DNA of 64,000 bases from a virus. The first letter of the stretch is position 1, and each line of letters starts with the position of its first letter. The notes beneath the pieces were generated by a model. It saw nothing but the letters and a program-made list of their open reading frames with translations, was not told the DNA's origin and did not search any database. The translations under genes were made by a program, and so were the position numbers. The DNA lies in IMG/VR virus record IMGVR_UViG_3300025910_000007, positions 20,484 to 84,483 of that record, one strand, 5' to 3'. Shown here in pieces: positions 1-7,544 of this stretch.

Positions 1-618
1 CAGTTCAGTACCAGACAGTTCGATGCCCTTGTCGGCATGTTCCTTCAGCACCTTCTCGGCGATGACATCGTCGTCCCCGTTCAGGGACGTTTCGCTTACG
101 GTCAGCTTCTTGAAGGATTCGCCCAACTTGTAACACAGTGTCTTGAGTCGAGCATTCCACGGCCGTTTCTGACCGCGTTCCCACGGCTGAAGTTTGGGGT
201 CCAGCAATCCAGCAAAACGCCAGATCGCACCCGCAGTCTGAGCACGGGCAACGTCGATATGGGCCAGCAGCCCCGCGGCGATCACCGCGTCTACCCCGGC
301 GATGCTCATGGCCCAACGGCCCAATGGGCGGGCCTGCGCGAATTCCCGCAGCACCCGGGCTGATTCTCTTTCCAGTCGCTCCAGCCGCTGCTTCATCTCC
401 GTAATGAGGACCGGATCGGCAAGGATATCGGTACTGCGTTCATGTGCCGACTCCTTGTTGCGGGCGCCGACACGCAGTTTCTGGATGCCGTAGTACATGC
501 CTACGGCTGCGGCCATCTGTTCGCGGTCGAACGTGTGAGCTTCAGCCAGCTGGTCCTTGGTGTACCGCGCCGTTTCCGGCTCCATCAGCAGCGGGGCGGT
601 TCCGTTCGTCGTCTTCAT
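1..618 (-). CDS. HhH protein resembling the IS110/IS116 transposase C-terminal domain (partial)
   Basis: The gene is open to the left edge, so its C-terminus is missing. It starts at ATG 618 behind an AGGAGAAACCC ribosome site. The visible 206 residues have an alpha-helical N-terminus rich in Lys and Glu, then MSIAGVDAVIAAGLLAHI, which looks like a helix-hairpin-helix, then WRFAGLLDPK and a basic RGQKRPWNARLK stretch. That order matches the Transposase_20 domain of IS110-family transposases. No DEDD catalytic N-terminal domain is present, so this is not an intact transposase. It is more likely a stand-alone DNA-binding protein built from that fold. Family resemblance is from motif reading only. 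Confidence 0.5.
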   Translation of the reverse strand, partial: MKTTNGTAPLLMEPETARYTKDQLAEAHTFDREQMAAAVGMYYGIQKLRVGARNKESAHERSTDILADPVLITEMKQRLERLERESARVLREFAQARPLGRWAMSIAGVDAVIAAGLLAHIDVARAQTAGAIWRFAGLLDPKLQPWERGQKRPWNARLKTLCYKLGESFKKLTVSETSLNGDDDVIAEKVLKEHADKGIELSGTEL

Positions 619-655
619 GGGTTTCTCCTGTTTGCAAAAGGGACGTTCACAGATA

Positions 656-890
656 GCAGTTCTGTCAGCAGCAGCTCATTCAATCGTTGCAGTTCTATCT
701 TTCGTCTCAGCTCATTCAGGGGATACAGTTCTGTCTGTCAGTGCAATTCATTCTGTTCGTGCAGTTCTGTCTGAGGGTCCAGTTCATTCTCTCGGGGCAG
801 TTCTGTCATACTCCGCAGTTCGTTCCGCCATTTCAGTTCTATCTGTCTGCTTAGCTCATTCTCTCGGAGCGGTTCTATCGGAGGGGTCAG
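656..890 (-). repeat. 18-bp phased degenerate tandem repeat, about 13 units
   Basis: From 672 to 888 the core CAGTTC or CAGCTC recurs every 18 bp without a single indel (672, 690, 708 and so on to 888), plus one off-phase copy at 657. Alternate units differ (AGTTCTRTC versus AGYTCATTC), giving a 36-bp higher-order repeat. Read on the minus strand in the frame of the upstream gene, the units give repeated NEL and T/I-EL triplets whose base changes are nearly all synonymous. In-frame stops lie at 891-893 (TAA) and 738-740 (TGA). The frame ends in an ATGA overlap with the next gene. Confidence 0.8.
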
Positions 891-1382
891 TTACTTCATC
901 GCTTCCTTCATCAGTCCGGCCAGTTGCGCCTCAGTCCAGGCATCTGCAACCATCTGCCCGTCCTGCATTCCCGCTGCCACTGCTTCGAGGAACGCAGCCT
1001 GCCGGGCGTTACCAATCTCACGTTGGCGGTATCCTACAGCCGATTTCATCACCTGCGTTCGAGTAGCGACGGATAGCCGCGTCCCATCAGGCAACGGCCA
1101 GTTGTAGAACTTGCCGCATGCCACTACTATCGAATCACGAAACCGGCGACTGTAGGTTCGCGGCGACCCGCAATCACGGGCAATCACGCAGCGGGCTTCC
1201 CGCTGGACTTCTCGCAAGGCTTCTTTGGCGGCCATTTCTACCGCCGCACGTACCGTCATGGCATTGGCCAGAATCACGACCACCATTTCTTCGACGGCCA
1301 TTGGGGTATAACCGTACTGCTCATAAGCAGCCGTAGCGGCGTCCCGAATTGACACAGCAGTATCTGCCTGTCCGCTCTCCAT
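891..1382 (-). CDS. Hypothetical protein, 163 aa
   Basis: I do not recognise this family. The protein is Ala-rich and mostly helical by composition, with a central ARCVIARDCGSPRTYSRRF segment and no membrane segment. The start ATG overlaps the stop of the upstream gene (GATGACATG), as expected for translational coupling in the leftward replication operon. Its TAA at 891 is followed in the same frame by an 18-bp repeat array that would encode a Glu/Leu-rich hexad repeat, so the gene may once have had, or may sometimes express, a longer tail. Confidence 0.65.
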   Translation of the reverse strand: MESGQADTAVSIRDAATAAYEQYGYTPMAVEEMVVVILANAMTVRAAVEMAAKEALREVQREARCVIARDCGSPRTYSRRFRDSIVVACGKFYNWPLPDGTRLSVATRTQVMKSAVGYRQREIGNARQAAFLEAVAAGMQDGQMVADAWTEAQLAGLMKEAMK

Positions 1383-1383
1383 G

Positions 1384-1854
1384 TCATCGCTCCTTCGTCA
1401 ACGCTACGTCCATGTTGTCCTTCAATTCTTCCATCTCCAGCCGCTTCAGTGTATCGCGCATGCCCTTGATCTGGTCGCGGCGTCGTTGCCGTTTCAGGTT
1501 CAGCAGATGGGCATTCAGTTCGTGCAACGACTTCGGCGGCTGCGGACGATGAAGGTCTCCAGCGGAACGCGGCATCTCATTGTGGCAATCCACGTTCCGC
1601 CGTTCTACTTCATAGCCCAACGCCTGTAGGACGCGGTAAGCGCACGAATAGCGATCTCCGTAGCCGTCGTGAATCAAGACGTCGCCAAGGTAGATCGCGT
1701 CACCGTGATAGCTGATGATGGTGATTTTGGGCTTTGGCTCATTCGCAGTTTCCAGTGCGGCGACCAGAGCGTTGCGCACGTCTGCATCGGTCCAGTGGCT
1801 GTATGGAGGCAGCTTGTTCGCAGCAGCGCAGACCATTGCTTCGGTGACTTGCAT
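1384..1854 (-). CDS. Hypothetical protein, 156 aa
   Basis: Start chosen at ATG 1854, which follows GGAGGCCAAATA and overlaps the stop of the upstream gene (ATAATG). A longer upstream frame exists but would run inside the neighbouring gene. The N-terminus (AANKLPPYSHWTDADVRNAL) is followed by an Ile/Tyr-rich core (ITIISYHGDAIYLGDVL). The C-terminus is highly charged and probably a helix or coiled coil (KRQRRRDQIKGMRDTLKRLE). No known domain is recognised. Its position next to recA suggests a role in phage DNA metabolism, but that is context only. Confidence 0.65.
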   Translation of the reverse strand: MQVTEAMVCAAANKLPPYSHWTDADVRNALVAALETANEPKPKITIISYHGDAIYLGDVLIHDGYGDRYSCAYRVLQALGYEVERRNVDCHNEMPRSAGDLHRPQPPKSLHELNAHLLNLKRQRRRDQIKGMRDTLKRLEMEELKDNMDVALTKER

Positions 1855-2222
1855 TATTTGGCCTCCTTCGTCAGTACCAACGGTCCCGGATCGGCTTCCG
1901 ATTTGAACGTATCGAACAACCAGCGGCGGGCTTCTGGTGGGAATTTCTCTACCATCTTCAGCGGGTCTTTCAACCGCAGCGCTTCCCGCACCGCGTAATG
2001 CCGCAGCAGTTCCTTGGCGATGGCCATAGCACGTATCTGCGTTTTGCAACGGCACAAGCTGTAGCCGACGGACGCTGCGGTGATTTTGTAGCCGGGGACG
2101 TCGTTTATCGGCCTGTGAATGGCCAGCAGCCCATCCGGGGACACCATCGCTTCCCAATCCATGAACGTGAATTTGTCATCTGTCATCAGACGGATGACGC
2201 GAAGTTTCCAGGCTTTACTCAT
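1854..2222 (-). CDS. Hypothetical protein, 122 aa
   Basis: Small soluble protein starting MSKAWKLRVIRLMTDD, with ATG 2222 overlapping the end of the RecA-like gene. It has two Cys in YSLCRCKTQIRAM and a helical, basic C-terminal half. It belongs to the tightly packed leftward run downstream of recA, with short overlaps on both sides. No family recognised. Confidence 0.65.
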   Translation of the reverse strand: MSKAWKLRVIRLMTDDKFTFMDWEAMVSPDGLLAIHRPINDVPGYKITAASVGYSLCRCKTQIRAMAIAKELLRHYAVREALRLKDPLKMVEKFPPEARRWLFDTFKSEADPGPLVLTKEAK

Positions 2223-3294
2223 AACGGGGCTTCCTGTTCACTTCGCATGCTGCTTCGATCTCCGACCAGACTTGACTGACCAGCAGGCGCAGTTCCTTGA
2301 CCTTGTCTTGCTCTTCGATCTGTTCGATTAGCTTCTCCTTTGGTCCCTCGAAATTGAATTCCGGGGCAATGACCGTTTTCGCCTTGCTGGTATCTTTGTC
2401 GTCATCGCCGCCATCTTTGCCCTTGGCGGGCTTCCAGCGTTTCTCTTCCATCATGAAATCGACGCAGCTGCCTACGTCGTCCATGCCCAACCCCGGATAG
2501 AACGGCACGCGAATGCGATGATGGCGGCCGTTCTCGCGGTTCTTCTTGACGTGCATCACGAGGTAAGAGCCGATTTCCCGTTCCTTGCCCAGCACTTTGC
2601 TTTTGATGGCACCACCCAGACTGAACCAGATTTCTGATGTGGCATAGTACGTCAACGCCTGTCCGCCAGAACGTGTCTTGGGGTTGAACGGATTGCCGAT
2701 GTTGACGCGGGACTGTTTGACGACGATCAGGATGCTGCCAGGTTTGGTTTCGTCCAGACCGTTGTGGGCGCCACGCATCTCTGACGAATTCATCATTGCC
2801 TTGTCGGTGCCGTATTCCTTCCCCTTGCTGCCCGCCTCCGTCTTCAGTGCGTCCTCACTGTCCAGAACATACATGAAGGGGCGGCCTTCCTTGACCGCGG
2901 TAGTGACGTTGTCGTAGAACTGGTTGAGCGTGCGTGATGCTCCCTTCTTCGTTGGTGGTTCCAGCCGATCCGCCAACCTGCCACCAAAGAATTTGCGCAC
3001 GTCCATCAAGGCACCGCGTTCAGTTGGGTCATAGATCAGGCGGTAGTTGTCATAGTGCGAATTGATGGATGCTTCCGCCAGCATCTGCAAAGCGGCCATC
3101 GTCTTGCCGGCCTGACTGTCCCCTACCAGCATGTAGTACATCGATGGGAACAACCCAACGCCCGGACGACTGGTCAAACCGAGATTGAGCAGCGTCAAGC
3201 CAGTAGACAGCCCCATCTTGAAATCGGGACGGCCTGCCGGAGGTTTGTCTGCGAGCAGTTTCTTCTTCATGCGTTCGACAGTCTTGCTGGCCAT
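2215..3294 (-). CDS. RecA/UvsX-like recombinase
   Basis: P-loop ATPase of the RecA fold. Walker A is GDSQAGKT near residue 60, following YYMLVG. The Walker B-like strand is FMYVLDSED near residue 130, and ILIVVKQSR looks like the strand that precedes the DNA-binding loop. The acidic tail (GKDGGDDDKDT) resembles those of phage recombinases. At 359 aa it is close to UvsX and RecA length. ATG 3294 follows AAGGAACTTTCAAC; a longer frame to 3333 lacks a good ribosome site. The nearby gp32-like SSB and possible UvsY-like mediator support a strand-exchange role in recombination-dependent replication or repair. Confidence 0.85.
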   Translation of the reverse strand: MASKTVERMKKKLLADKPPAGRPDFKMGLSTGLTLLNLGLTSRPGVGLFPSMYYMLVGDSQAGKTMAALQMLAEASINSHYDNYRLIYDPTERGALMDVRKFFGGRLADRLEPPTKKGASRTLNQFYDNVTTAVKEGRPFMYVLDSEDALKTEAGSKGKEYGTDKAMMNSSEMRGAHNGLDETKPGSILIVVKQSRVNIGNPFNPKTRSGGQALTYYATSEIWFSLGGAIKSKVLGKEREIGSYLVMHVKKNRENGRHHRIRVPFYPGLGMDDVGSCVDFMMEEKRWKPAKGKDGGDDDKDTSKAKTVIAPEFNFEGPKEKLIEQIEEQDKVKELRLLVSQVWSEIEAACEVNRKPRYE

Positions 3295-3313
3295 GTTGAA
3301 AGTTCCTTGAAGA

Positions 3314-3380
3314 CGAGACGTCCGGAGTTGCACCGGGTCCGTTGCCGGACGGGTCTATGGCTAGCCGTCCACACGTCTCG
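3314..3380 (-). ncRNA. tRNA-like structured RNA with acceptor and T-arm helices
   Basis: On the minus strand CGAGACGT pairs with ACGTCTCG across 67 nt. Just inside the 3' arm sits CCGG-TGCAACT-CCGG, a 7-nt T-loop-like hairpin. The centre folds as GTCCG-GCAA-CGGAC, a GNRA tetraloop where an anticodon arm would be. It is therefore tRNA-like at the acceptor end but not a normal tRNA. It is the first of six structured elements packed between the SSB and recombinase genes. Confidence 0.4.
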
Positions 3381-3385
3381 ATGAT

Positions 3386-3492
3386 TAGGAAGTGCCGAGC
3401 TACCACTCGTGCTATTTAGGCCGTTCAAAGCCAGTCACGATTGACCAGTCCAACTGACACCGCTCCAAGTGGTCATTGCCCAGCACTTCCTA
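3386..3492 (-). ncRNA. Structured RNA closed by a 10-bp stem
   Basis: TAGGAAGTGC at one end pairs perfectly with GCACTTCCTA at the other, enclosing 87 nt. An internal CGAG-TGGTAG-CTCG hairpin sits where a T-arm would be, but the loop lacks the TTC or TGC consensus. The length would suit a class II tRNA, yet no convincing anticodon arm is visible. It could be a degenerate tRNA or a separate small RNA. Confidence 0.4.
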
Positions 3493-3493
3493 G

Positions 3494-3564
3494 ATGGGGC
3501 GGTTGGATTTGCACCAACGAATTACCCGGCTATGGGCCAGAGCTTCCTATCCGCTTACACCCCA
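3494..3564 (-). tRNA. tRNA with CAT anticodon (Met, or Ile2 if modified)
   Basis: The acceptor stem is TGGGGTG paired with CGCCCCA. The T-arm is GTTGG-TGCAAAT-CCAAC. The anticodon arm is CTGG-CCCATAG-CCGG with CAT at the anticodon position. Position 33 is C rather than the usual T, and the D-stem is short (AGC/GCT). At 71 nt the size is right for a class I tRNA. Elongator Met, initiator or Ile(CAT) cannot be told apart here. CCA is not encoded. Confidence 0.6.
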
Positions 3565-3568
3565 AACA

Positions 3569-3630
3569 TGGGGATGGTCGGCACCCCGTGTACTCGGTCT
3601 ATGCCTTTGTCCGGTAGCTGACCATCCCCA
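3569..3630 (-). ncRNA. Hairpin RNA with an 11-bp closing stem
   Basis: TGGGGATGGTC pairs perfectly with GACCATCCCCA, with 40 nt between. It lies 4 nt from the tRNA genes on both sides. Too short for a normal tRNA and without a recognisable T-loop. It might be a degenerate tRNA, a processing signal or a small RNA. Confidence 0.4.
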
Positions 3631-3633
3631 AGA

Positions 3634-3711
3634 TATCGGGCAGGGAGTCGAACCCTGCTCTTCCAGTTTGGTTCTGAGGACAAACTGGCGTGCGCCGTAC
3701 ACCACCGATTC
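3634..3711 (-). tRNA. tRNA-like gene with an enlarged anticodon loop
   Basis: The T-arm is canonical (CAGGG-TTCGACT-CCCTG). The D-arm reads GTGT...GCAC as in many class I tRNAs. The acceptor pairs over ATCGG/CCGAT with an irregular end. The anticodon stem CCAGT/ACTGG encloses 16 nt rather than 7, and can extend to CCAGTTTG/CAAACTGG. Either a small insertion sits in the loop or the gene has decayed, so the anticodon cannot be assigned safely. Confidence 0.45.
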
Positions 3712-3758
3712 ATGCGGCGTCCTTGCCTGTCCTCCCTATCCATACGCCTCTGTTCCAG

Positions 3759-3857
3759 CAGGATTGTCTGGAATCGAACCAGATCGGCTGTGGGGAGTTT
3801 CCATCCCCTCCGGGTTACGTTCCTCAGCCTGCAATACCCCGTGATTGCTCCAATCCT
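3759..3857 (-). tRNA. Class II tRNA-like gene (Leu or Ser type)
   Basis: The acceptor AGGATTG/CAATCCT, D-arm GCAA/TTGC with GGGG in the loop, and T-arm TCTGG-TTCGATT-CCAGA are all well formed. A long variable region with GGGG...CCCC pairing marks it as class II. The anticodon arm is poor: CTGAGGA would give GAG (Leu), but its flanks do not pair well. Length is 99 nt. The gene is probably real but its identity is uncertain. Confidence 0.5.
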
Positions 3858-3942
3858 CCAGCCGTTCTTTTTCCACCCTGCGAACGGCAACAGGCAGGAA
3901 GGAACGTCCGCTGATACGCACCGAACGCCCCTTGTGGCTCAG

Positions 3943-5124
3943 TTAGTCCTCGTCATCTTCCGGGTCTTCGTCATCCCCATCGTCTTCATCTTCCTCCGGC
4001 TCTTCGTCGTCCTCGTCATCCGATTCATCATCTTCCTTGACGGCCGACGCCTTGCGCTTCGGGGCCGGTGCATCGTCCTTGTCATCATCATCGTCTTCCG
4101 GCGTATCTTCCTCTTCTTGAATGCGGGTGACGTCGCTCGGCTTGATCTTGGCGTAGGCCGTCCCCTCTTCATCTTCCAGCGCCAGCAGCCCCTTGGATGA
4201 AACGGCGGTGATCTCGCATTCCTTTTTCTTGTACATCACCATCCCGCCGATGACGAAATCCTCCGCCGGTTCAGTAGTATCCTTGTCATCGTCGGCGTCC
4301 TTGTGCGCCTTGGTAGGGGCCGCGTCTTCATCATCCCCATTGTCCGACGCACGAGACCGGCGCGGGGCCTCATCGTCGTCATGATCTTCAGCGTCAACGC
4401 TGCCGGCGTTCAGCAACATCGTCAGCTTCTTGGGATCGGGGCGAATCAGCATGGCTTCCAGCGACGACGTCCGCTCCAGCATGTCATCGGGGTATTCGTA
4501 CTCACGCGGCTGGAAATCGATGCGGCCGACCTGCCGGTATTTCTTGTTGGTGATCGCCACCCGCAGCGTCTGGCCCGTTTTCAGGTCGAAGAAGTCCTTG
4601 TCCCCGCGCAGAGCGTCGATGGCTACCTTGAGTTGCTGGCCGAAGCCAAAGCCGCGATTGAAGTAGGCGGCGCTCAGCACCTTGAGCGGGTTCTTCAACT
4701 TGCCCGGCTTGTCGTTGACCCAGAACAGATTGCGCCGCTGCGGCTGCAACGGATCGGATTCCCCCTTGGGCACCCGCGGCAGTTCGTTACGCATCTTGCA
4801 GACAGGGCAGGGGGCGTCGTACACCTCACGCAGACAGCAGCACTTGTAGCCGAAGCCGCCGTCCGCTTCGGGCACCGAATGCTGTGCGTAGGTCAATTCC
4901 CAGTGCTGGAACCCTGCGTCAGCGCTGGGATTGCGTACCGCATCGCCCACGATGTAGGGCATGATGTCGAACGACAGCACGTCTTCGGTCAGGTCGAACC
5001 ACTCAACGCCTTCTGGCAGCTTGACCGCTGTCGGTCCACGAGTCTCGGACTGCTTCTTCGACCACTCGGCCGCGGACGTCTTCCGTGCCTGTTCCTTCGC
5101 CTTTTCCCTCTGACTCTTCGCCAT
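3943..5124 (-). CDS. gp32-like single-stranded DNA-binding protein
   Basis: The 393-aa protein begins with a basic helix (MAKSQREKAKEQARK) and has an OB-like core. A zinc-binding cluster CCCLREVYDAPCPVCKM near residues 95-111, with an upstream His in YAQHSVP, matches the layout of T4 gp32. The last 130 residues hold a second small domain followed by a very acidic tail of Asp and Glu runs, the hallmark of SSBs that recruit partners through the C-terminus. The protein is predicted to coat single-stranded DNA at forks. Its neighbours are the UvsX-like recombinase downstream and a UvsY-like candidate upstream. Confidence 0.8.
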   Translation of the reverse strand: MAKSQREKAKEQARKTSAAEWSKKQSETRGPTAVKLPEGVEWFDLTEDVLSFDIMPYIVGDAVRNPSADAGFQHWELTYAQHSVPEADGGFGYKCCCLREVYDAPCPVCKMRNELPRVPKGESDPLQPQRRNLFWVNDKPGKLKNPLKVLSAAYFNRGFGFGQQLKVAIDALRGDKDFFDLKTGQTLRVAITNKKYRQVGRIDFQPREYEYPDDMLERTSSLEAMLIRPDPKKLTMLLNAGSVDAEDHDDDEAPRRSRASDNGDDEDAAPTKAHKDADDDKDTTEPAEDFVIGGMVMYKKKECEITAVSSKGLLALEDEEGTAYAKIKPSDVTRIQEEEDTPEDDDDDKDDAPAPKRKASAVKEDDESDDEDDEEPEEDEDDGDDEDPEDDED

Positions 5125-5127
5125 TAG

Positions 5128-5271
5128 TCATTCTCCTTCGTGTGTCGGATCGTTCTTCAATTCGTTGGCTCGCAACCATCCCAGGCGGGCCAGTTTTACG
5201 CAGACATACAGGCCGAACGGTAGTCCGGCCATCGTCATCGCCCCGAAGCAGTACCAGCCGAATTCACTCAT
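5128..5271 (-). CDS. Small membrane protein, 47 aa
   Basis: ATG 5271 opens MSEFGWYCFGAMTMAGLPFG followed by LYVCVKLARLGWL, giving one hydrophobic segment of about 20 residues and a charged C-terminus. It ends 4 nt before the SSB start and begins inside the end of the upstream gene, so it is tightly coupled. Function unknown. Confidence 0.6.
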   Translation of the reverse strand: MSEFGWYCFGAMTMAGLPFGLYVCVKLARLGWLRANELKNDPTHEGE

Positions 5272-5773
5272 CGGTGTTTCGCTCCCGCCGATGCTTGCTT
5301 TGGAACGCAGTCACGGCTTCATTACGGCGGTGTTCATCCATGTGTTCGCGGGCTGCGTCCGTTGATACCCGCGGCTTGGCCCAGTAGCCGCTCAAAAAGA
5401 GGTCAACCTCCTTGGAAATCGCGGTCTTCCTATGTTCCAGTGTACTTACCGCAGCCTGCGCCATATCGACGGCGTGCTTGGCAGTGATTTCCTTGGACAG
5501 TGCCTTGCGGTAACGTGGGTCCAACAAGACCGCTTCCTCGACTGCTTCTTTGGGTTGTGCTTTCACCAGCCCAAAAGCCTCGGGGTTCTTGCGTACTTCC
5601 TGCGCGACTTCGGCGGCGACTACTTCTCGTTGCGCCTTGGCCCGTTCATGATCCTGGCGGACATCAGCCAGGATCGTTGCGTACTGGTGATAGAGGCGAA
5701 CGTGGTTTTCCAGTTCAACCTCTAGCCGGAAACGGTCGAATACGAAGAAATCGGGCTCTTTGTCGGTTTTCAT
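5264..5773 (-). CDS. Possible UvsY-like recombination mediator
   Basis: The 169-aa protein is almost entirely helical. FRLEVELENHVRLYHQYATI is followed by an Ala/Lys/Arg-rich helix, then DPRYRKALSKEITAKHAVD and LEHRKTAISKEVDLF. That order (aromatic N-terminal helix, basic helix, a second helical pair ending near a hydrophobic Leu) resembles phage T4 UvsY and its relatives, and the gene sits with SSB and UvsX-like genes. The resemblance is architectural only, so the function is a hypothesis. ATG 5773 overlaps the upstream stop. Confidence 0.45.
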   Translation of the reverse strand: MKTDKEPDFFVFDRFRLEVELENHVRLYHQYATILADVRQDHERAKAQREVVAAEVAQEVRKNPEAFGLVKAQPKEAVEEAVLLDPRYRKALSKEITAKHAVDMAQAAVSTLEHRKTAISKEVDLFLSGYWAKPRVSTDAAREHMDEHRRNEAVTAFQSKHRRERNTDE

Positions 5774-5955
5774 TTCAATGTATCTCCGGATTGAACGCGG
5801 CGAACCTTGACGGAACTGCGGTCGAACCGATGAACCTTTTCCGTTTGGTCTTTGCTGCCGGCCCAAACGGACACAGCTTCTTCGATGTACTGTTCCATCT
5901 CGGCGATTGTCGCACCGTCAGGAACATCAATGGTCACGAGAAACAACCGAATCAT
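5770..5955 (-). CDS. Hypothetical protein, 61 aa
   Basis: Compact alpha/beta protein opening MIRLFLVTIDVPDGATIAEM, with the pattern beta, loop, helix (EQYIEEAVSVWAG), beta (VKVRRV). Its stop overlaps the next gene's start (TGAAATG) and its start lies inside the end of the upstream gene. No family recognised. Confidence 0.6.
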   Translation of the reverse strand: MIRLFLVTIDVPDGATIAEMEQYIEEAVSVWAGSKDQTEKVHRFDRSSVKVRRVQSGDTLK

Positions 5956-6544
5956 CCTGCACCTCAGTTGCCCACACCCTTAAGTATCCCGCTTCTTCCC
6001 CGCGTTCTTCCAGCCAATCTGCCAGGATCAGCAGTTTGCCCATGTCCAGGGGCAGCAACAGCACTCCGTCCAGCATCTTCTGTGCTGCGGCGAAAATACC
6101 AGTACGGGTGCGGCGTCGTACCAGTTCGCGAATGACTTCTGCGTGCAATGCGGTAAAGATTTCGTCGCGGGGGCTATCATCGTAAGGACGCAGAAACCAG
6201 CGGCAGCCGGCCGGTTCGCCTAGTATCTGATCGCACTCATAACAAACCTTGGCGAAGAATTCCTCAGCTTCCTCAACTGTTGCATCGGACGCATTTGGAT
6301 CAGCTGATGCATCCATCCAGAAACAGAACACTATTGCGTCCGCCGATTCGATAGGCCAATCACGTACTGACTGCACTGGTGGTGGCGAACAGGTTACGCC
6401 CTGTATCAACCGAGCGTCGTCCGATACCAACGCTTCCCGCAATGCTTCCAGCCCCTTTTCGGGCAGCTGATGGACAATGCCTCGTCGCCAGGTATCTCGC
6501 CAGTCTTCCATGCATATCCCCGATTTAGTATCCCAATCAACCAC
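5927..6544 (-). CDS. Protein with a C-terminal TIGR02996-like motif
   Basis: Most of the 205 residues are unrecognised; the N-terminus is Trp-rich (MVDWDTKSGICMEDWRDTW). Near residues 174-190 is LLILADWLEERGEEAGYLR, matching the ADWLEERGD core of TIGR02996, a short domain repeated widely in Gemmata-like planctomycetes. This points to the host lineage and to gene capture. The alternative start at residue 12 (6511) is possible. The 3' end overlaps the next gene by 29 nt, and the 5' end overlaps the clamp-loader gene. Confidence 0.65.
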   Translation of the reverse strand: MVDWDTKSGICMEDWRDTWRRGIVHQLPEKGLEALREALVSDDARLIQGVTCSPPPVQSVRDWPIESADAIVFCFWMDASADPNASDATVEEAEEFFAKVCYECDQILGEPAGCRWFLRPYDDSPRDEIFTALHAEVIRELVRRRTRTGIFAAAQKMLDGVLLLPLDMGKLLILADWLEERGEEAGYLRVWATEVQDDSVVSRDH

Positions 6545-7544
6545 CGCGGCCGCGAACCACTTCGAGACACGCCCAGACCAGTCCGTTGAACCCGTTGCGG
6601 CCAGCGTTGTACATGGGATCGCGGAACGTCTCCAGTATCAACCCCGCTGTGCCCGCAGATTTGACGTCCTTTGCCTTCATTGCAGTATCCGCTGCGTTGG
6701 CCATCACCAGCCGCCGCACCATCTCGGGGTCTTCGCCGCCTTCCTTGACGTCCTTCAGTATCTTCGCCACCGCGTCCCATCTGCCTTGTTGCCAGAGCAA
6801 TGCTTTGACCAGATCGAACGCCTTTTTCTGTACGCCTTCAGGCGCCAGCGCGGCCAGTCGTTCAGCGTCATCAGTGTATCGCAATGCTTTTTGCAGATCG
6901 TTGAGTGCGGTGCGGGCACTGCCTTCCGCTCGTTGCACGATTTGATCGATCAGCTGTGATTTGACGGGTAGTCCTTCCTTGTCCGCAATCGTTTTGACCA
7001 GCGTCGTCAGGTCCGTAATGCTCAGCGGTTTGAGAGCGATCACTTCGCAACGGGTACGGATAGCCTTGATGACCTTTTCGGGATCGGTGGTAGCCAGGAA
7101 GAAGTAGACGTGAGACGGAGTTTCTTCCAGCATGTTCAACAACGCTTGTTGTGCATGCGAAGTTCTGCTTAGCGACTGCACCTCCTCGAAAAACCAGATG
7201 CGACACTTGCCTGAACGGGGGGAAATGCCGATGCGCGATTTGATCCTGCGCGCTACGTTGATCGGTTCATCCCAAGCGGCGCAATCCTCTTCTGCGTAAT
7301 CAGCCTCAGCACACTGTAGCTTCTTTTGCATGATACGGACCATCGTGGTTTTCCCCGTACCTGATGGTCCAGTCAACATGATGGCATGCGGCACTTTGCG
7401 AGCCTTGACCATGTCAGATAGCTGCCGCACTGCGTCTGGCTGTCCGACGACGTCCGCCCATCGCGCCGGCCGCCATTTGCGGTAGAGCTGACTGGCCTCA
7501 TCCCCATTACGTTCAGTCTGCGGGGCAGTATTCGTTTCAGGCAT
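6537..7544 (-). CDS. DNA polymerase III gamma/tau-type clamp-loader ATPase
   Basis: AAA+ protein of 335 aa. YRKWRPARWADVVGQP opens the domain as in DnaX; Walker A is GPSGTGKT; the Walker B/DExx site is IWFFEEVQSL; sensor 1 is YFFLATTDPEKV; the SRC motif is IRTRCEVI. The DnaX zinc site is degenerate, with Cys seen only in LQCAEADYAEEDCAAW. It should load the phage sliding clamp encoded at 15.7-16.8 kb. ATG 7544 follows TGGAGACAACG; a longer frame to 7583 would run into the methylase gene. Confidence 0.85.
   Translation of the reverse strand: MPETNTAPQTERNGDEASQLYRKWRPARWADVVGQPDAVRQLSDMVKARKVPHAIMLTGPSGTGKTTMVRIMQKKLQCAEADYAEEDCAAWDEPINVARRIKSRIGISPRSGKCRIWFFEEVQSLSRTSHAQQALLNMLEETPSHVYFFLATTDPEKVIKAIRTRCEVIALKPLSITDLTTLVKTIADKEGLPVKSQLIDQIVQRAEGSARTALNDLQKALRYTDDAERLAALAPEGVQKKAFDLVKALLWQQGRWDAVAKILKDVKEGGEDPEMVRRLVMANAADTAMKAKDVKSAGTAGLILETFRDPMYNAGRNGFNGLVWACLEVVRGRGG

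Noticed and set aside
1-618. Complete IS110 insertion sequence
   Set aside because: No catalytic domain in the visible part, no flanking repeats seen, and it is tightly embedded in a phage operon.
656-890. CRISPR array
   Set aside because: Units are 18 bp, back to back and degenerate, with no 25-45-bp spacers and no cas genes; no CRISPR seen elsewhere.
891-893. Genome-wide stop-codon reassignment
   Set aside because: All three stops end genes normally at close spacing throughout both arms, so a recoded genome is not supported; only local readthrough is conceivable.
557-1066. Plus-strand reading frame through the 18-bp repeat
   Set aside because: It is open, but base changes are non-synonymous in that frame, and it runs antisense to two genes on the other strand.
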